Below, in pieces: positions 16,441 to 25,680 of a DNA stretch of 64,000 bases. The translations under genes and the position numbers were made by a program. Positions within the stretch are counted from its first letter, which is position 1. Each line of letters begins with the position of its first letter. The notes under the pieces are model-generated. The model was not told where the DNA came from, did not search any database, and worked only from the letters and a program-made list of their open reading frames with translations. This stretch comes from Candidatus Nanopelagicales bacterium (GTDB taxonomy: Bacteria > Actinomycetota > Actinomycetes > S36-B12): NCBI GenBank assembly GCA_018402075.1, contig JAGYJP010000001.1:124001-188000 (forward strand). The letters are read 5' to 3'.

Positions 16441-18252
16441 GTGTCTGTGCCTTTACCCATCAGTGAAATCACTCAACTCTCCCTTGCCGATATGGGCACA
16501 CCACTGTCTGAAGTCACCTTTGTGGTGGTTGACCTGGAAACAACGGGTGGGTCTGCTCTTGATGCTGGAATCACCGAAATTGGTGCTGTCAAGGTCAAAG
16601 GGGGTGAAATTCAGGGAGAGTTCAACACCTTGGTTAACCCAGGGATTCCCATTCCACCTTTTATTGCCACTTTGACCGGCATAAGTGACTCCATGGTCGC
16701 TTCAGCTCCTCGGGTGCAAACCGCCGTGAGCATGTTTCTCGAATTCGCAGGTGATTGCGTTTTAGTTGCCCACAATGCTCCATATGACATGGGCTTCCTC
16801 AAAGGGGCATGTGCCAAGTTTGATCTGACTTGGCCCTCTCATAAAGTCGTCGACACAGCTCGTATTGCTCGCTTGGCACTTCACCGCGATGAAGTTCGCA
16901 ACTGCAAACTTTCCACTCTTGCCAAATTCTTCAATACCGATATTCAACCCACCCACCGCGCATTCGACGATGCCCGAGCCACAACAGACATTCTCCATCG
17001 ACTGATAGAGCGTCTAGGGAATTACGGGGTCCACACCTTCGAAGACCTCCACGCATTTACCTCGCGCGTTAGCGAAATACAGCGCACAAAAAGACATCTA
17101 GCTGACGGATTGCCCGCTCAACCAGGTGTGTATATTTTTGAAGATCCCAAAGGTAAACCCCTGTACATTGGTACCTCGAAAAACATCCGTAATCGCGTAC
17201 GCACTTACTTCACAGCAAGTGAAAGCAGGCGCCGCATGTCGGAAATGATTGGCATAGCCGTTCGTGTCAGACCTATCGTATGCTCCACAATTCTTGAAGC
17301 CAAAATTCGTGAGCTTCGATTAATTGTCAGCGAACAACCGCGCTACAACCGGCGTTCGCGAGCCGCAGAATCGGTGAGCTGGCTGAAACTCACCGCCGAA
17401 CCTGCACCGCGCGTGATTATCACGGCAACTATTAAGCCTGACATCGATGAAGGCGCACGGTACATCGGCCCATTCACATCTCGCGCAGCGGCTCAAGCAG
17501 CCTTGAATGCACTCAACGAGTCGGTGAGTTTGCGCACGTGCACACTGAAAATAGCGAAAAGCCCTCAAACAGATATTCCGGGCTGCGTGCGAGCCGAACT
17601 GGGAAAGTGCTGCGCTCCCTGCACCAGATCACATGATCGAAATGCTTATTCATCTACTGTCGAACTCGCACGCATATGCATGTCGGGAGATGTGCGCCCC
17701 GTTGTTCAACACATCACAGAACGCATGAACAAACTAGCCGAAGAAGAACGTTTTGAGGAAGCTACTCAATGGCGGGAATCGCTGGGGCATTTTGTGAATG
17801 CTTCTTTTCGAGTACACCGGCTCCGATGGCTTTCCACGCAAAGCGAGATCGTGGCCGCTGAACCAACTGCCGATGGCGGTTGGGAAATTCACGTGATTCG
17901 GTACGGTCGATTGGCAGCGGCCGGAGCAGTGCGACCCGGTTTTGATCCACTTCCACATATAGATGCACTGAAGGCAACTGCCGAATCAGTTAATCAACCT
18001 GTCGATCCTGCACCTGCAGGTGTGACCGAAGAAGCTTTCGATCTTTTGCGTTGGCTTGAATCCGACTTAGTGCGTTTAGTCTCAATAAGTTCACCTGCGC
18101 ATCTGCCCATTCACTGTGGTGGCAAGGAAACAATTCAATTATCTGATATCCGCAGGGTAATCGGCGAGAATTTATCTGCTGTTACTGAACCTAATGGGTA
18201 TCTGCGTCCACGGGGTCCGCGCATTTCACATTCGCGAATAGCATCGTGGTGA
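16441..18252 (+). CDS. DEDDh exonuclease fused to UvrC-like GIY-YIG domain
   Basis: This 603-residue fusion is known in actinobacteria (Rv2191 type, from memory). Residues about 26-200 are a DnaQ-like 3'-5' exonuclease with D31/E33 (DLETTG), HNAPYD, and a final HRAFDDARA block. Residues about 225-310 are a GIY-YIG nuclease with GVYIF, LYIGTSK and the catalytic Glu in ILEAKIRE. The rest resembles the Cho/UvrC linker, including a cysteine-rich CVRAELGKCCAPC segment and a UVR-like helix pair. A role in DNA repair is likely; the exact substrate is unknown. The start is GTG with no clear ribosome site; TAGCCT lies 4 nt upstream. Confidence 0.88.
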   Translation: MSVPLPISEITQLSLADMGTPLSEVTFVVVDLETTGGSALDAGITEIGAVKVKGGEIQGEFNTLVNPGIPIPPFIATLTGISDSMVASAPRVQTAVSMFLEFAGDCVLVAHNAPYDMGFLKGACAKFDLTWPSHKVVDTARIARLALHRDEVRNCKLSTLAKFFNTDIQPTHRAFDDARATTDILHRLIERLGNYGVHTFEDLHAFTSRVSEIQRTKRHLADGLPAQPGVYIFEDPKGKPLYIGTSKNIRNRVRTYFTASESRRRMSEMIGIAVRVRPIVCSTILEAKIRELRLIVSEQPRYNRRSRAAESVSWLKLTAEPAPRVIITATIKPDIDEGARYIGPFTSRAAAQAALNALNESVSLRTCTLKIAKSPQTDIPGCVRAELGKCCAPCTRSHDRNAYSSTVELARICMSGDVRPVVQHITERMNKLAEEERFEEATQWRESLGHFVNASFRVHRLRWLSTQSEIVAAEPTADGGWEIHVIRYGRLAAAGAVRPGFDPLPHIDALKATAESVNQPVDPAPAGVTEEAFDLLRWLESDLVRLVSISSPAHLPIHCGGKETIQLSDIRRVIGENLSAVTEPNGYLRPRGPRISHSRIASW

Positions 18253-18280
18253 GAATCCGCGTGCCACATGTGCAACGCAG

Positions 18281-18340
18281 CCAACACTCAACCCAACACT
18301 CAACCCAACACTCAACCCAACACTCAACCCAACACTCAAC
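18281..18340. repeat. 12-bp tandem repeat, 5 perfect copies
   Basis: Five exact copies of CCAACACTCAAC between the exonuclease/UvrC-like stop (18252) and trpD. The last 5 bp encode the end of trpD, so copy-number change on this side would not disturb the frame. Confidence 0.95.
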
Positions 18341-19445
18341 GCTGTGCGACCTTGCGTGAAATCTCAATCCATCCAAGAACCACATTCCATGCCGATGAAT
18401 CGCCCAGGGCTTGAGTGGTCTGCGGCAAGAAGTTATTAATTCTTTCTGCAAGTGGCACAGTTTGAGCAATCTCGGGACGAAGGACTGCATCGGCAGCAAC
18501 CAAAGCGGCGGCGGCATTCACTGCGACGGACAATCGGATTGCAGCAACGCGTTGCGCATTGACATTTTCAACGGGTTCCCCACCTAATACCTGTCGGGTG
18601 AGTTCCGCATTTCGATGCTTGTCACCACCTCGCAGTAGCTCGGGGTCAAAACTACTCACACCGAAATCTTCTGGCGTAAGTAGAACTTCTTGCATAGAGT
18701 CTGTTGTGGCATCCCACACTCGAGTGGGTTGCGCCAGCGAAATTTCATCGAGACCGTCATTGCCCCGCACCACAAGGGCTTTGACTCCGCGTTCGAGTAA
18801 AACATGGGCCATGATGGGCGCCATGGCAAGGTTGGCACAGCCAATTAATCCAGCTTGAGCTCGTGCCGGGTTAGTTAATGGACCGAGAATATTGAAGACA
18901 GTTGGAATTCCCAGTTGCTTGCGCGCTGGGGCAGCAAATCTCATGGCCGGGTGGTGACGCGGGGCAAAACAGAAGGCGATCCCTATTTCCTGGGCGACAT
19001 CGGCAACTCCCTGTGCGTCGAGGTCAATGACAACACCCATTTCCTCGAGTAGGTCAGCGGCACCCGTCGAGCTGGAGACAGCTCTGTTCCCATGTTTGAT
19101 CACGGTGGTTCCGCATGTAGCAGCCACGATGGCTGCCATGGTGCTGATATTGACCGAGTGAGAACCATCGCCACCTGTGCCAACTATGTCGAGGACAACG
19201 TGGTATCCGTGTGTGTTGGGAACCATGATTGCGTGTTTCATCATGACCTCTGCCAAGACCGCCACAACTGCCGGGGATTCCCCACGGATTTTTAGTCCGA
19301 GAACGAAAGCCGCAGTTTGGCCATCAGTTGCACGTTCTTCCAGAATTTCCGTCATGGCCCAAGCGACCAGTTCAGGATTGAGTTCGGTATCTGCCTGCGT
19401 GAGTTCCGCAAAAACTAAGGGCCAAGTTGCAGATGTCTCCGACAT
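18336..19445 (-). CDS. trpD: Anthranilate phosphoribosyltransferase
   Basis: The enzyme transfers phosphoribose from PRPP to anthranilate in tryptophan synthesis. The PRPP loop GTGGDGSHSVN (about 90-100), KHGNRAVSS, and the metal-site DE-containing segment are intact. It has 369 residues, slightly longer than the usual 340-350 because of a C-terminal extension that ends in the tandem repeat. No other trp genes are adjacent; the stand-alone trpD next to ctaE is the normal actinobacterial arrangement. The ATG lacks a Shine-Dalgarno and lies 13 bp after the receiver-like gene, suggesting coupling. Confidence 0.93.
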   Translation of the reverse strand: MSETSATWPLVFAELTQADTELNPELVAWAMTEILEERATDGQTAAFVLGLKIRGESPAVVAVLAEVMMKHAIMVPNTHGYHVVLDIVGTGGDGSHSVNISTMAAIVAATCGTTVIKHGNRAVSSSTGAADLLEEMGVVIDLDAQGVADVAQEIGIAFCFAPRHHPAMRFAAPARKQLGIPTVFNILGPLTNPARAQAGLIGCANLAMAPIMAHVLLERGVKALVVRGNDGLDEISLAQPTRVWDATTDSMQEVLLTPEDFGVSSFDPELLRGGDKHRNAELTRQVLGGEPVENVNAQRVAAIRLSVAVNAAAALVAADAVLRPEIAQTVPLAERINNFLPQTTQALGDSSAWNVVLGWIEISRKVAQR

Positions 19446-19458
19446 GGTGAAAGAAAAT

Positions 19459-19872
19459 CTAAGATTTCGTTGAATTGCTCAAAGCGATTCGGGTGTTCAG
19501 CAATCGCGCGACGGAATGTGCGGTTGCTACGGGTTCAATTGGAAGTCCAACCACGCCGTCGGCACGAGACCACGTGGCCAGCCAGGCATCCTGCGGGCGG
19601 GCAATCAACACGAGAACCGGCGGGCAGTTAAAAAGTTCATCTTTTACCTGACGGGCAATCCCCATGCCCCCCGCGGGAGCCGCCTCGCCATCTAGGATTA
19701 AAAGGTCAAATTCCTCACGGTCAACCAAAGTAATGAGGGCCGGCTCGGTAGCACATTCGGTGTAGGCCAATTCCGGCAAATCGGCCGAAGGACGCTTGCC
19801 TAATGCATTGATGACGTCCGCCCGGACACCCTTATTACTGCTATATACGAGGACCTTGAGTGCGCTAGCCAC
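19459..19872 (-). CDS. Degenerate response-regulator receiver-like protein
   Basis: The 137-residue stand-alone protein has the alternating strand-helix pattern of a CheY-like receiver, with a putative phospho-acceptor Asp in LLILDGE. The paired acidic residues at the end of strand 1 are absent (VLVYSSN) and the usual lysine of strand 5 is not evident, so metal-dependent phosphorylation is doubtful. I chose GTG at 19872 because the fold begins right there and TACAGT lies 6 nt upstream; the frame is open to an ATG at 19923. There is no output domain. It runs into trpD and is divergent from ctaE. Confidence 0.7.
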   Translation of the reverse strand: MASALKVLVYSSNKGVRADVINALGKRPSADLPELAYTECATEPALITLVDREEFDLLILDGEAAPAGGMGIARQVKDELFNCPPVLVLIARPQDAWLATWSRADGVVGLPIEPVATAHSVARLLNTRIALSNSTKS

Positions 19873-19878
19873 GGCATA

Positions 19879-19884
19879 ACTGTA
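19879..19884 (-). promoter_or_regulatory. Probable -10 box, leaderless receiver-like gene
   Basis: Minus-strand TACAGT, 6 nt before the GTG at 19872. It would drive the receiver-like gene and trpD. Confidence 0.45.
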
Positions 19885-20013
19885 CCGAGGTCTGAAACAT
19901 CGGCGAGACCCAATATCGCCCATTTGTCACTTTGGTCCAAGTGAGTGGGAAATCACGCTGCGAATGGAGGGGCTGAAGATGAAAATCCAAGACCAATCTG
20001 ACAGACTCTGACT

Positions 20014-20619
20014 GTGGCTAACGCAACGGTAATCCCCAAGGCTTATGAACATGCGCCGGCTAACCGGCCCAACATGGTGTCTATTGGCACCATTGTGTGG
20101 CTCTCGAGTGAGCTCATGTTCTTTGCAGCGCTGTTTGCCATGTACTTCACCCTGCGAGCTGTAAACCCCGAGCTGTGGGCCGAAGAAACCACTCTGCTCA
20201 ATATTCCGTTTGCCAGCGTAAACACCACCATCCTTGTTTTGAGTTCTGTCACCTGTCAACTCGGTGTGTTCGCTGCGGAACGTGGAGACGTCAAGGGTCT
20301 GCGTAAGTGGTTCATCATCACCTTCATCATGGGCGCAATCTTTATCGGCGGCCAGATCACCGAATATGCGGAACTTGTGCACCTAGGTCTTACCCTGTCC
20401 AGCAATGCTTATGGCTCGGCCTTCTATCTGACCACGGGTTTTCATGGTCTTCATGTCACGGGCGGTCTCATTGCATTTCTTCTTGTTCTCGCTACCACCT
20501 ATGTGGCAAAAAGATTCACCCACGAGCAAGCCACTCGCGCGATTGTCGTTTCTTACTACTGGCACTTCGTCGATGTCGTGTGGATCGCACTCTTTTTCAT
20601 GATTTACATTTTGAAATAA
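20014..20619 (+). CDS. ctaE: Cytochrome c oxidase subunit III
   Basis: A 201-residue membrane subunit of the aa3 oxidase with five transmembrane helices, as in other actinobacterial CtaE proteins (shorter than the seven-helix form). The segment with the conserved EYAE and the FHGLHV histidines supports the call. It leads the qcrCAB genes on the same strand, the standard arrangement for the actinobacterial bcc-aa3 supercomplex. The start is GTG without a Shine-Dalgarno; CAGACT lies 6 nt before it, possibly a weak -10 of a leaderless transcript. Confidence 0.94.
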   Translation: MANATVIPKAYEHAPANRPNMVSIGTIVWLSSELMFFAALFAMYFTLRAVNPELWAEETTLLNIPFASVNTTILVLSSVTCQLGVFAAERGDVKGLRKWFIITFIMGAIFIGGQITEYAELVHLGLTLSSNAYGSAFYLTTGFHGLHVTGGLIAFLLVLATTYVAKRFTHEQATRAIVVSYYWHFVDVVWIALFFMIYILK

Positions 20620-20695
20620 GCACACAACGAAAAGGCTCCACGCTCTTGCACACATATCGGCTCACGCTGAAATATTGAAGGAAGGCTCTGCGACT

Positions 20696-21481
20696 GTGAA
20701 GTTCCTCTCCGCTCGTCGGCGCAACCCAATCGTTGCCCTGTTCTTGCTTGTGGCCGCACTTGGTTTCACCGGAGTCGGCTACTCCGTTGTCACTAACGCC
20801 AAGCCCGCTGAAGCCGCCATGGGTTCCCAAACACAGGTAGAAGAAGGTAAGAAGCTCTACCTTGAAGGGTGCAGTTCCTGCCACGGAATGGATGCAGAAG
20901 GCACATTGAATGGACCAACGTTGATCGGAGCGGGAGCCGCTTCCGTTCACTTCCAGGTGGCCACAGGCCGCATGCCCCTCGCAGCTCCCGGTGCCCAGGC
21001 GGTCGTGAAAGACCCCATCTACAACGAGTCCGAGATTGCTGCAATGTCCGCATACATCGCCTCGCTTGCACCAGGCCCGGCCATTCCCACCGCAGAAGAC
21101 CTCAGTTATGAAGGCGCTGATCAAGCCAAGGGTGGGGAATTGTTCCGGATTAACTGCGCACAGTGCCATCAAGCCGCAGGTGGGGGTGGAGCACTCACCG
21201 ATGGCAAGTACGCACCCAGCCTGATGAATGCAACCCCCCAGGAGATCTACGAAGCCATGGTTACCGGACCGCAAAGCATGCCGGTGTTCTCCAATGAGAC
21301 CCTTCCCATTGAAGAGAAGCAACAAATCACCGCCTACATCATGGCTCTGCAAGAAGCTCCGAGCCCCGGAGGAATGTCCCTTGGTCGATTGGGTCCAGTG
21401 GTTGAAGGACTCTTCATGTGGATCGCCGTTTTCGCCGCACTGATTGCTGCGGCCGTCTGGATCGGAATGAAGGCACGATGA
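20696..21481 (+). CDS. qcrC: Cytochrome bc1 complex diheme cytochrome c subunit
   Basis: The protein carries electrons from the Rieske centre to the CuA site of the oxidase within the supercomplex, replacing a soluble cytochrome c. Two heme c motifs are present: CSSCH (C59, C62, H63) and CAQCH (C154, C157, H158). An N-terminal membrane segment/signal (about 11-32) and a C-terminal anchor (about 238-258) bracket the periplasmic domains. I chose GTG at 20696, with AAGGAAGG upstream, over a TTG at 20675. It overlaps qcrA by 4 bp. Confidence 0.95.
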   Translation: MKFLSARRRNPIVALFLLVAALGFTGVGYSVVTNAKPAEAAMGSQTQVEEGKKLYLEGCSSCHGMDAEGTLNGPTLIGAGAASVHFQVATGRMPLAAPGAQAVVKDPIYNESEIAAMSAYIASLAPGPAIPTAEDLSYEGADQAKGGELFRINCAQCHQAAGGGGALTDGKYAPSLMNATPQEIYEAMVTGPQSMPVFSNETLPIEEKQQITAYIMALQEAPSPGGMSLGRLGPVVEGLFMWIAVFAALIAAAVWIGMKAR

Positions 21482-22593
21482 ACGATCAACACGGAACAGA
21501 TCTGGAAACCACACCAACGCAGTCCAACGGGTCAGAACCCGAGGCCCATGCGCCAGCGAAGCCCGGCTACTCACCGGTCGCGCCAATTTCCCATCGCCCT
21601 CGAGTCACGGACACTGATCCCAAGGCGGCCCGCAGAGCTGAGCGTCAAGTTGCCACCATGTTCATGCTCTCCATGGTGTTCGTGGTTCTCTTTGTTGTCG
21701 CCTTCGTCGCCATTGACAAAACTTCTGTCGTCTACATTCCGGTCCTCGGCGTTGTTGGTGCCAGCAATGTGGCCCTAGGTTTCACACTGGGTGTCTCAGT
21801 CTTCCTCATCGGTGCTGGTGCAATTCAATGGGCCAAAAAGCTCATGCCTGACGTAGAAGTAGTCCAACAGCGCCACGACATGGAGTCGGAGAAAACAGAC
21901 GAGCGTGAAGCCGCCGCAAATTACGAGCGAGGAAAAGAAGAAAGCGGATTCGCCCGCTACAAGATTATTCGCCGGACACTCATTGGGGCACTCGCGCTTT
22001 TCCCCATTCCCCTGATTGTGGTACTACGCGATCTGTGGATCACCCCACCTGGTGAGACTCCCACGGAATTACTCTCCACGACCATGTGGAGGGACGGCAT
22101 GGTGATCATCCCCGATATTGGCTATGAAGCTGGCAAAGAAGGAACCTCCGAAGAACTCGGTATTCGCCCTGAGGATATTCCTGTTGGCGGCTTGGTTTCG
22201 GCCCTCCCCATTGAGATCGGGTTGCTCAAGGCCGCAAAGCCCAATTTGATTGAGCGGGGCAAGGCGTCCATCATTTTAGTGCGGATGGACCCCAGTGAAA
22301 TCCGATCACAACAGGGTGAAGGCTGGGATTACAACGGAATCCTGGCATTTTCCAAGATCTGTACCCACGTGGGCTGCCCCATCGCTCTCTATGAACGACG
22401 AACCCACCACCTTCTGTGCCCATGCCACCAATCGACATTCGACCTTGCAGATAGTGGAGACGTTGTCTTCGGTCCTGCAGCTCGCCGAATGCCCCAGTTG
22501 CCGATTGGCGTAAATGATGAAGGATTACTAGTGGCGAAGGCCCCCTTTGCCGAACCCGTTGGACCGAGTTTCTGGGAGCGTGACCTAGCATGA
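21478..22593 (+). CDS. qcrA: Cytochrome bc1 complex Rieske iron-sulfur subunit
   Basis: The 371-residue actinobacterial-type Rieske protein has three N-terminal transmembrane helices (about 60-80, 95-115, 165-185) instead of one. The [2Fe-2S] ligands are C295, H297, C314 and H317, with the C300-C316 disulfide pair, in CTHVGC and CPCHQSTFD. An acidic, proline-rich N-terminal tail precedes the first helix. The ATG overlaps the qcrC stop (ATGA) and its own stop overlaps qcrB the same way, so the three are translationally coupled. Confidence 0.95.
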   Translation: MNDQHGTDLETTPTQSNGSEPEAHAPAKPGYSPVAPISHRPRVTDTDPKAARRAERQVATMFMLSMVFVVLFVVAFVAIDKTSVVYIPVLGVVGASNVALGFTLGVSVFLIGAGAIQWAKKLMPDVEVVQQRHDMESEKTDEREAAANYERGKEESGFARYKIIRRTLIGALALFPIPLIVVLRDLWITPPGETPTELLSTTMWRDGMVIIPDIGYEAGKEGTSEELGIRPEDIPVGGLVSALPIEIGLLKAAKPNLIERGKASIILVRMDPSEIRSQQGEGWDYNGILAFSKICTHVGCPIALYERRTHHLLCPCHQSTFDLADSGDVVFGPAARRMPQLPIGVNDEGLLVAKAPFAEPVGPSFWERDLA

Positions 22594-24371
22594 GTAACCC
22601 GACAGTCAACACAACTAGTTTGGGCGATTCTGAGTCGAAATCTGCAGACCCCGTAGAGAAAATTGGTGGCGCTACCGCGACATACGTCGATCAACGCTTG
22701 GGCAGCAACAGGTTCCTCGGTCGTAATCTCGGCAAAGTATTTCCCGATCACTGGTCTTTCATGCTTGGTGAAATCGCCCTCTATTCCTTTATCGTGGTAC
22801 TCCTTACCGGCACATATCTGACTCTGTTCTACAACCCCAGCATGGCTGAAGTCATCTACGACGGCTCATATGTTCCACTCAAGGGTGTGCATATGTCGGA
22901 TGCATACGCATCAACGTTGAACATTTCCTTTGATGTTCGCGGAGGATTGCTGATTCGCCAAATGCATCACTGGGCCGCTCTCATCTTCGTGGCCGCTGTT
23001 GCCGTTCACATGTTCCGTGTGTTCTTCACGGGAGCATTCCGCAAGCCACGTGAGTTCAACTGGGTTGTTGGCGTCGCCCTCACCGCGCTGGCACTGGGTG
23101 CCGGGTTCACGGGATACAGCCTTCCCGACGACCTGCTCTCTGGCACTGGATTGCAAATCATTCGCGGAATTCTTCAGTCAATCCCCTTGGTAGGCACTTG
23201 GGCCGCATTCCTTGTCTTCGGTGGGGAGTTCCCGGGCGATGACATCATTCCTCGCCTTTACTCCGCTCACATTTTGCTTATTCCGGGTTTGATTCTGGCG
23301 CTCATCACGGTCCACCTCATGATGGTGTGGACCCAAAAGCACACCCAATTCCCTGGACCTGGTCGAACCAATAACAACGTTGTTGGTTACCCGCTCCTAC
23401 CTGTCTATATGGCAAAGGCCGGCGGCTTCTTCTTCGTGGTCTTCGGAATCATTGCCTTGATTGGTGGCTTGGTCACGGTCAATCCGATCTGGATCTTTGG
23501 TCCCTACACCCCTGATCAAGTAACGGCAGGTACACAGCCGGACTGGTACATCGGTTGGCTCGACGGCGCGCTGCGCCTTATGCCTAACTGGGAGTCTGTC
23601 TTATTCGGATTTACATTCAGTTGGAATGTATTAATCCCATCGGTCATTATCCCTGGAATCCTCTTCACCGGCTTAGCTCTATACCCATTCCTTGAATCAT
23701 GGGCAACCGGTGACAAGCGTGAGCACAACCTGCTCGATCGTCCACGCAATGCACCCGTTCGCACGGGTATTGGCGTCATGGCGATTGTTTTCTATGGAAT
23801 CCTGTGGATCGCTGGTGGAAACGACATCGTCGCTACGGCATTCGACCTCAGCATTAACGCACTGAGTTGGACGCTTCGAATATCGCTCATTATTGCTCCA
23901 CCTATCGCTTTTATCATCACCAAGCGAATTTGCCTCGGGTTACAGCGTAAGGATCGCGAGAAGCTCCTCCACGGGTACGAATCAGGCCGAGTATTGCGCC
24001 TGCCCCACGGTGAGTTCATTGAGGTGCATCTTCCCCTCAATGAAAAGGAACTTGCCGTTATAAGTGGGAAAGAAGATATCAAGGTGCTCCCCGTTCCGTC
24101 CAAGACAGATGCCGACGGGGTCAAGAACAAAAAGTACCCGATCGAGAAACTTCGCCATAAATTGTCCGTGTTCTTCGTCGGTGACAATATTGAGAAGCCA
24201 AGCCAAGCCGAAATTGAAGCAGGCCAAGCACACGCGGCACACAGTGCAGAGTTGGAAGCGCCACTGCATGAATATGAATTACAGGATCAGGACCCTGTCG
24301 CCCACGGCGGTGTTCTTCATCATCCAGGCATGGCCTTGACAAATCAGGAACAAATCGACCAACGCCAGTGA
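22590..24371 (+). CDS. qcrB: Cytochrome bc1 complex cytochrome b subunit
   Basis: The 593-residue quinol-oxidising subunit carries the two b hemes. Histidine pairs for the hemes are visible in MHHWAALIF...VHMFRVF and in HILLIPG...VHLMMVW. The Qo-site motif is PDWYIGW, the actinobacterial variant of PEWY. Eight or nine transmembrane helices are followed by a roughly 150-residue hydrophilic C-terminal extension. This is the last gene of ctaE-qcrCAB and is followed by a strong terminator. Confidence 0.95.
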   Translation: MSNPTVNTTSLGDSESKSADPVEKIGGATATYVDQRLGSNRFLGRNLGKVFPDHWSFMLGEIALYSFIVVLLTGTYLTLFYNPSMAEVIYDGSYVPLKGVHMSDAYASTLNISFDVRGGLLIRQMHHWAALIFVAAVAVHMFRVFFTGAFRKPREFNWVVGVALTALALGAGFTGYSLPDDLLSGTGLQIIRGILQSIPLVGTWAAFLVFGGEFPGDDIIPRLYSAHILLIPGLILALITVHLMMVWTQKHTQFPGPGRTNNNVVGYPLLPVYMAKAGGFFFVVFGIIALIGGLVTVNPIWIFGPYTPDQVTAGTQPDWYIGWLDGALRLMPNWESVLFGFTFSWNVLIPSVIIPGILFTGLALYPFLESWATGDKREHNLLDRPRNAPVRTGIGVMAIVFYGILWIAGGNDIVATAFDLSINALSWTLRISLIIAPPIAFIITKRICLGLQRKDREKLLHGYESGRVLRLPHGEFIEVHLPLNEKELAVISGKEDIKVLPVPSKTDADGVKNKKYPIEKLRHKLSVFFVGDNIEKPSQAEIEAGQAHAAHSAELEAPLHEYELQDQDPVAHGGVLHHPGMALTNQEQIDQRQ

Positions 24372-24381
24372 AACCAACTCA

Positions 24382-24424
24382 GTAAAGCCCCCTCCCCGCA
24401 GGTGGGGGCTTTACTATTTTTTAA
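24382..24424 (+). terminator. Rho-independent terminator after qcrB
   Basis: An 11-bp GC-rich stem (24382-24392 with 24404-24414) is followed by TATTTTTTAA. It separates the respiratory operon from the convergent VWA gene, whose stop codon lies in the T-rich tail. Confidence 0.92.
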
Positions 24425-25680
24425 GCCGACATTGGAGAGCGCGCCGGGGGGCGATCACTTACTCCTCTAATGGCCTCCATCACTTGATCCAATGCAGAAA
24501 GACTATGTCCTGAAAGAAATGTATCCACGTATGGCAATGCCGCTGCCATACCACCCACCAGAGGTTGATAGTCCGCCTTCGATTTACGAGGATTCACCCA
24601 AATAATGTGGTGTGCGAGCAGAGAAAGCTGCCGCATGGCACGCCCTAACTGTTTCGGGTCACCTGTTTCCCAACCATCGCTTACCACTATCACGACTGCA
24701 CCACGTGCCATACCGCGCCGACCAAATGAGTCAATGAATTCCTGGATAGCGCCAGCAATCTTTGTACCCCCCGACCAGTCTGTCGCTACTTCTGCGGTCT
24801 TTTCATACGCCATGTCTATCTGTCCGTGGCGAAGAGTTCGCGTGATGTGGCTCAATCTGGTGGCAAAAACAAAAGCCTCCGCACCTACTGTGCGTACGGC
24901 GCCACGCATAAAGTGCAGATAGATACGGGCATATGGTTCCATTGATCCCGAGACATCGGCGAGAAGCACGATCTTCCGGGGGCGCAGATCCTTCCGGCGC
25001 ATCATTCTTTGCATCGGTTCGCCACCTGTCCGATGCGCTCTTCTGAGTGTGGCCCGCACATCCCACTCGCTTCCCCGCACATCCCTTTTTCGTCGATTCC
25101 CCTTTCGTAACGGCGGAACAACGGCCAATCGGTCGACAAGTTTCTGAATGAGTTCCAGTTCTTGATCCGTCAGGGCGGAAAATGGACGTTCATTGAGCCT
25201 TTCCTTCTCGCTCACTGCCGCCAGTGCACTCATGTCTTCCGAGTCCACTTCCTGACCAACACTTTCCCCGGGAGTGGCAGTTGTCGTCTGCGGGGCCGAT
25301 TGTCCTTCGGAACTGCGCGGTGACTCATTGGGAGTCTTTTCGCTGGAACCTGGATATGTTGACGAGTGAGGTAAAGAGTCCTCAGATTCACGAACCTCTC
25401 CGAGATTAAACACTCCCTGAAAATAATGAGAAAAAATCTGATCAAATGTTGAAATTTGCTCATGGCTCGTCAACAAAGTTGTTCTTGCCACCCAATACAT
25501 GTGATCAATGGATTGCGGATTGACCACAATGACTGATTCGGCAAAACGGGAACTGCGCTCCGGCGTTACCGCGATCCCAGCAGCATGTAGTTGATAACCG
25601 AATGCGGCAGATATCTCCGGAAGTCCCGGACCGTTACTCGCCTGCAACCCAATCCAAACCCTTGTCAAGGACCACAGCAT
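24421..25680 (-). CDS. VWA-domain protein, CoxE family
   Basis: The protein resembles CoxE, which with the MoxR ATPase CoxD matures the Mo/Cu site of CO dehydrogenase in carboxydotrophs; homologues outside cox clusters mature other metal enzymes. The 419 residues comprise an N-terminal helical region starting with a CoxE-like block, a low-complexity linker (about 97-150), and a von Willebrand A domain with MIDAS residues D242, S244 and S246 (DVSGS). The ATG at 25680 overlaps moxR by 47 bp; a TTG 11 codons later is an alternative. No CO-dehydrogenase structural genes are in the window. Confidence 0.82.
   Translation of the reverse strand: MLWSLTRVWIGLQASNGPGLPEISAAFGYQLHAAGIAVTPERSSRFAESVIVVNPQSIDHMYWVARTTLLTSHEQISTFDQIFSHYFQGVFNLGEVRESEDSLPHSSTYPGSSEKTPNESPRSSEGQSAPQTTTATPGESVGQEVDSEDMSALAAVSEKERLNERPFSALTDQELELIQKLVDRLAVVPPLRKGNRRKRDVRGSEWDVRATLRRAHRTGGEPMQRMMRRKDLRPRKIVLLADVSGSMEPYARIYLHFMRGAVRTVGAEAFVFATRLSHITRTLRHGQIDMAYEKTAEVATDWSGGTKIAGAIQEFIDSFGRRGMARGAVVIVVSDGWETGDPKQLGRAMRQLSLLAHHIIWVNPRKSKADYQPLVGGMAAALPYVDTFLSGHSLSALDQVMEAIRGVSDRPPARSPMSA

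Noticed and set aside
18281..18340. CRISPR array
   Set aside because: Units are 12 bp and directly abutting with no spacers, so this is a simple tandem repeat.
20597..21586. 329-codon minus-strand ORF opposite qcrC
   Set aside because: It lies antisense to a certain gene with two heme motifs, and its translation is rich in unpaired Cys/His with no recognisable domain.
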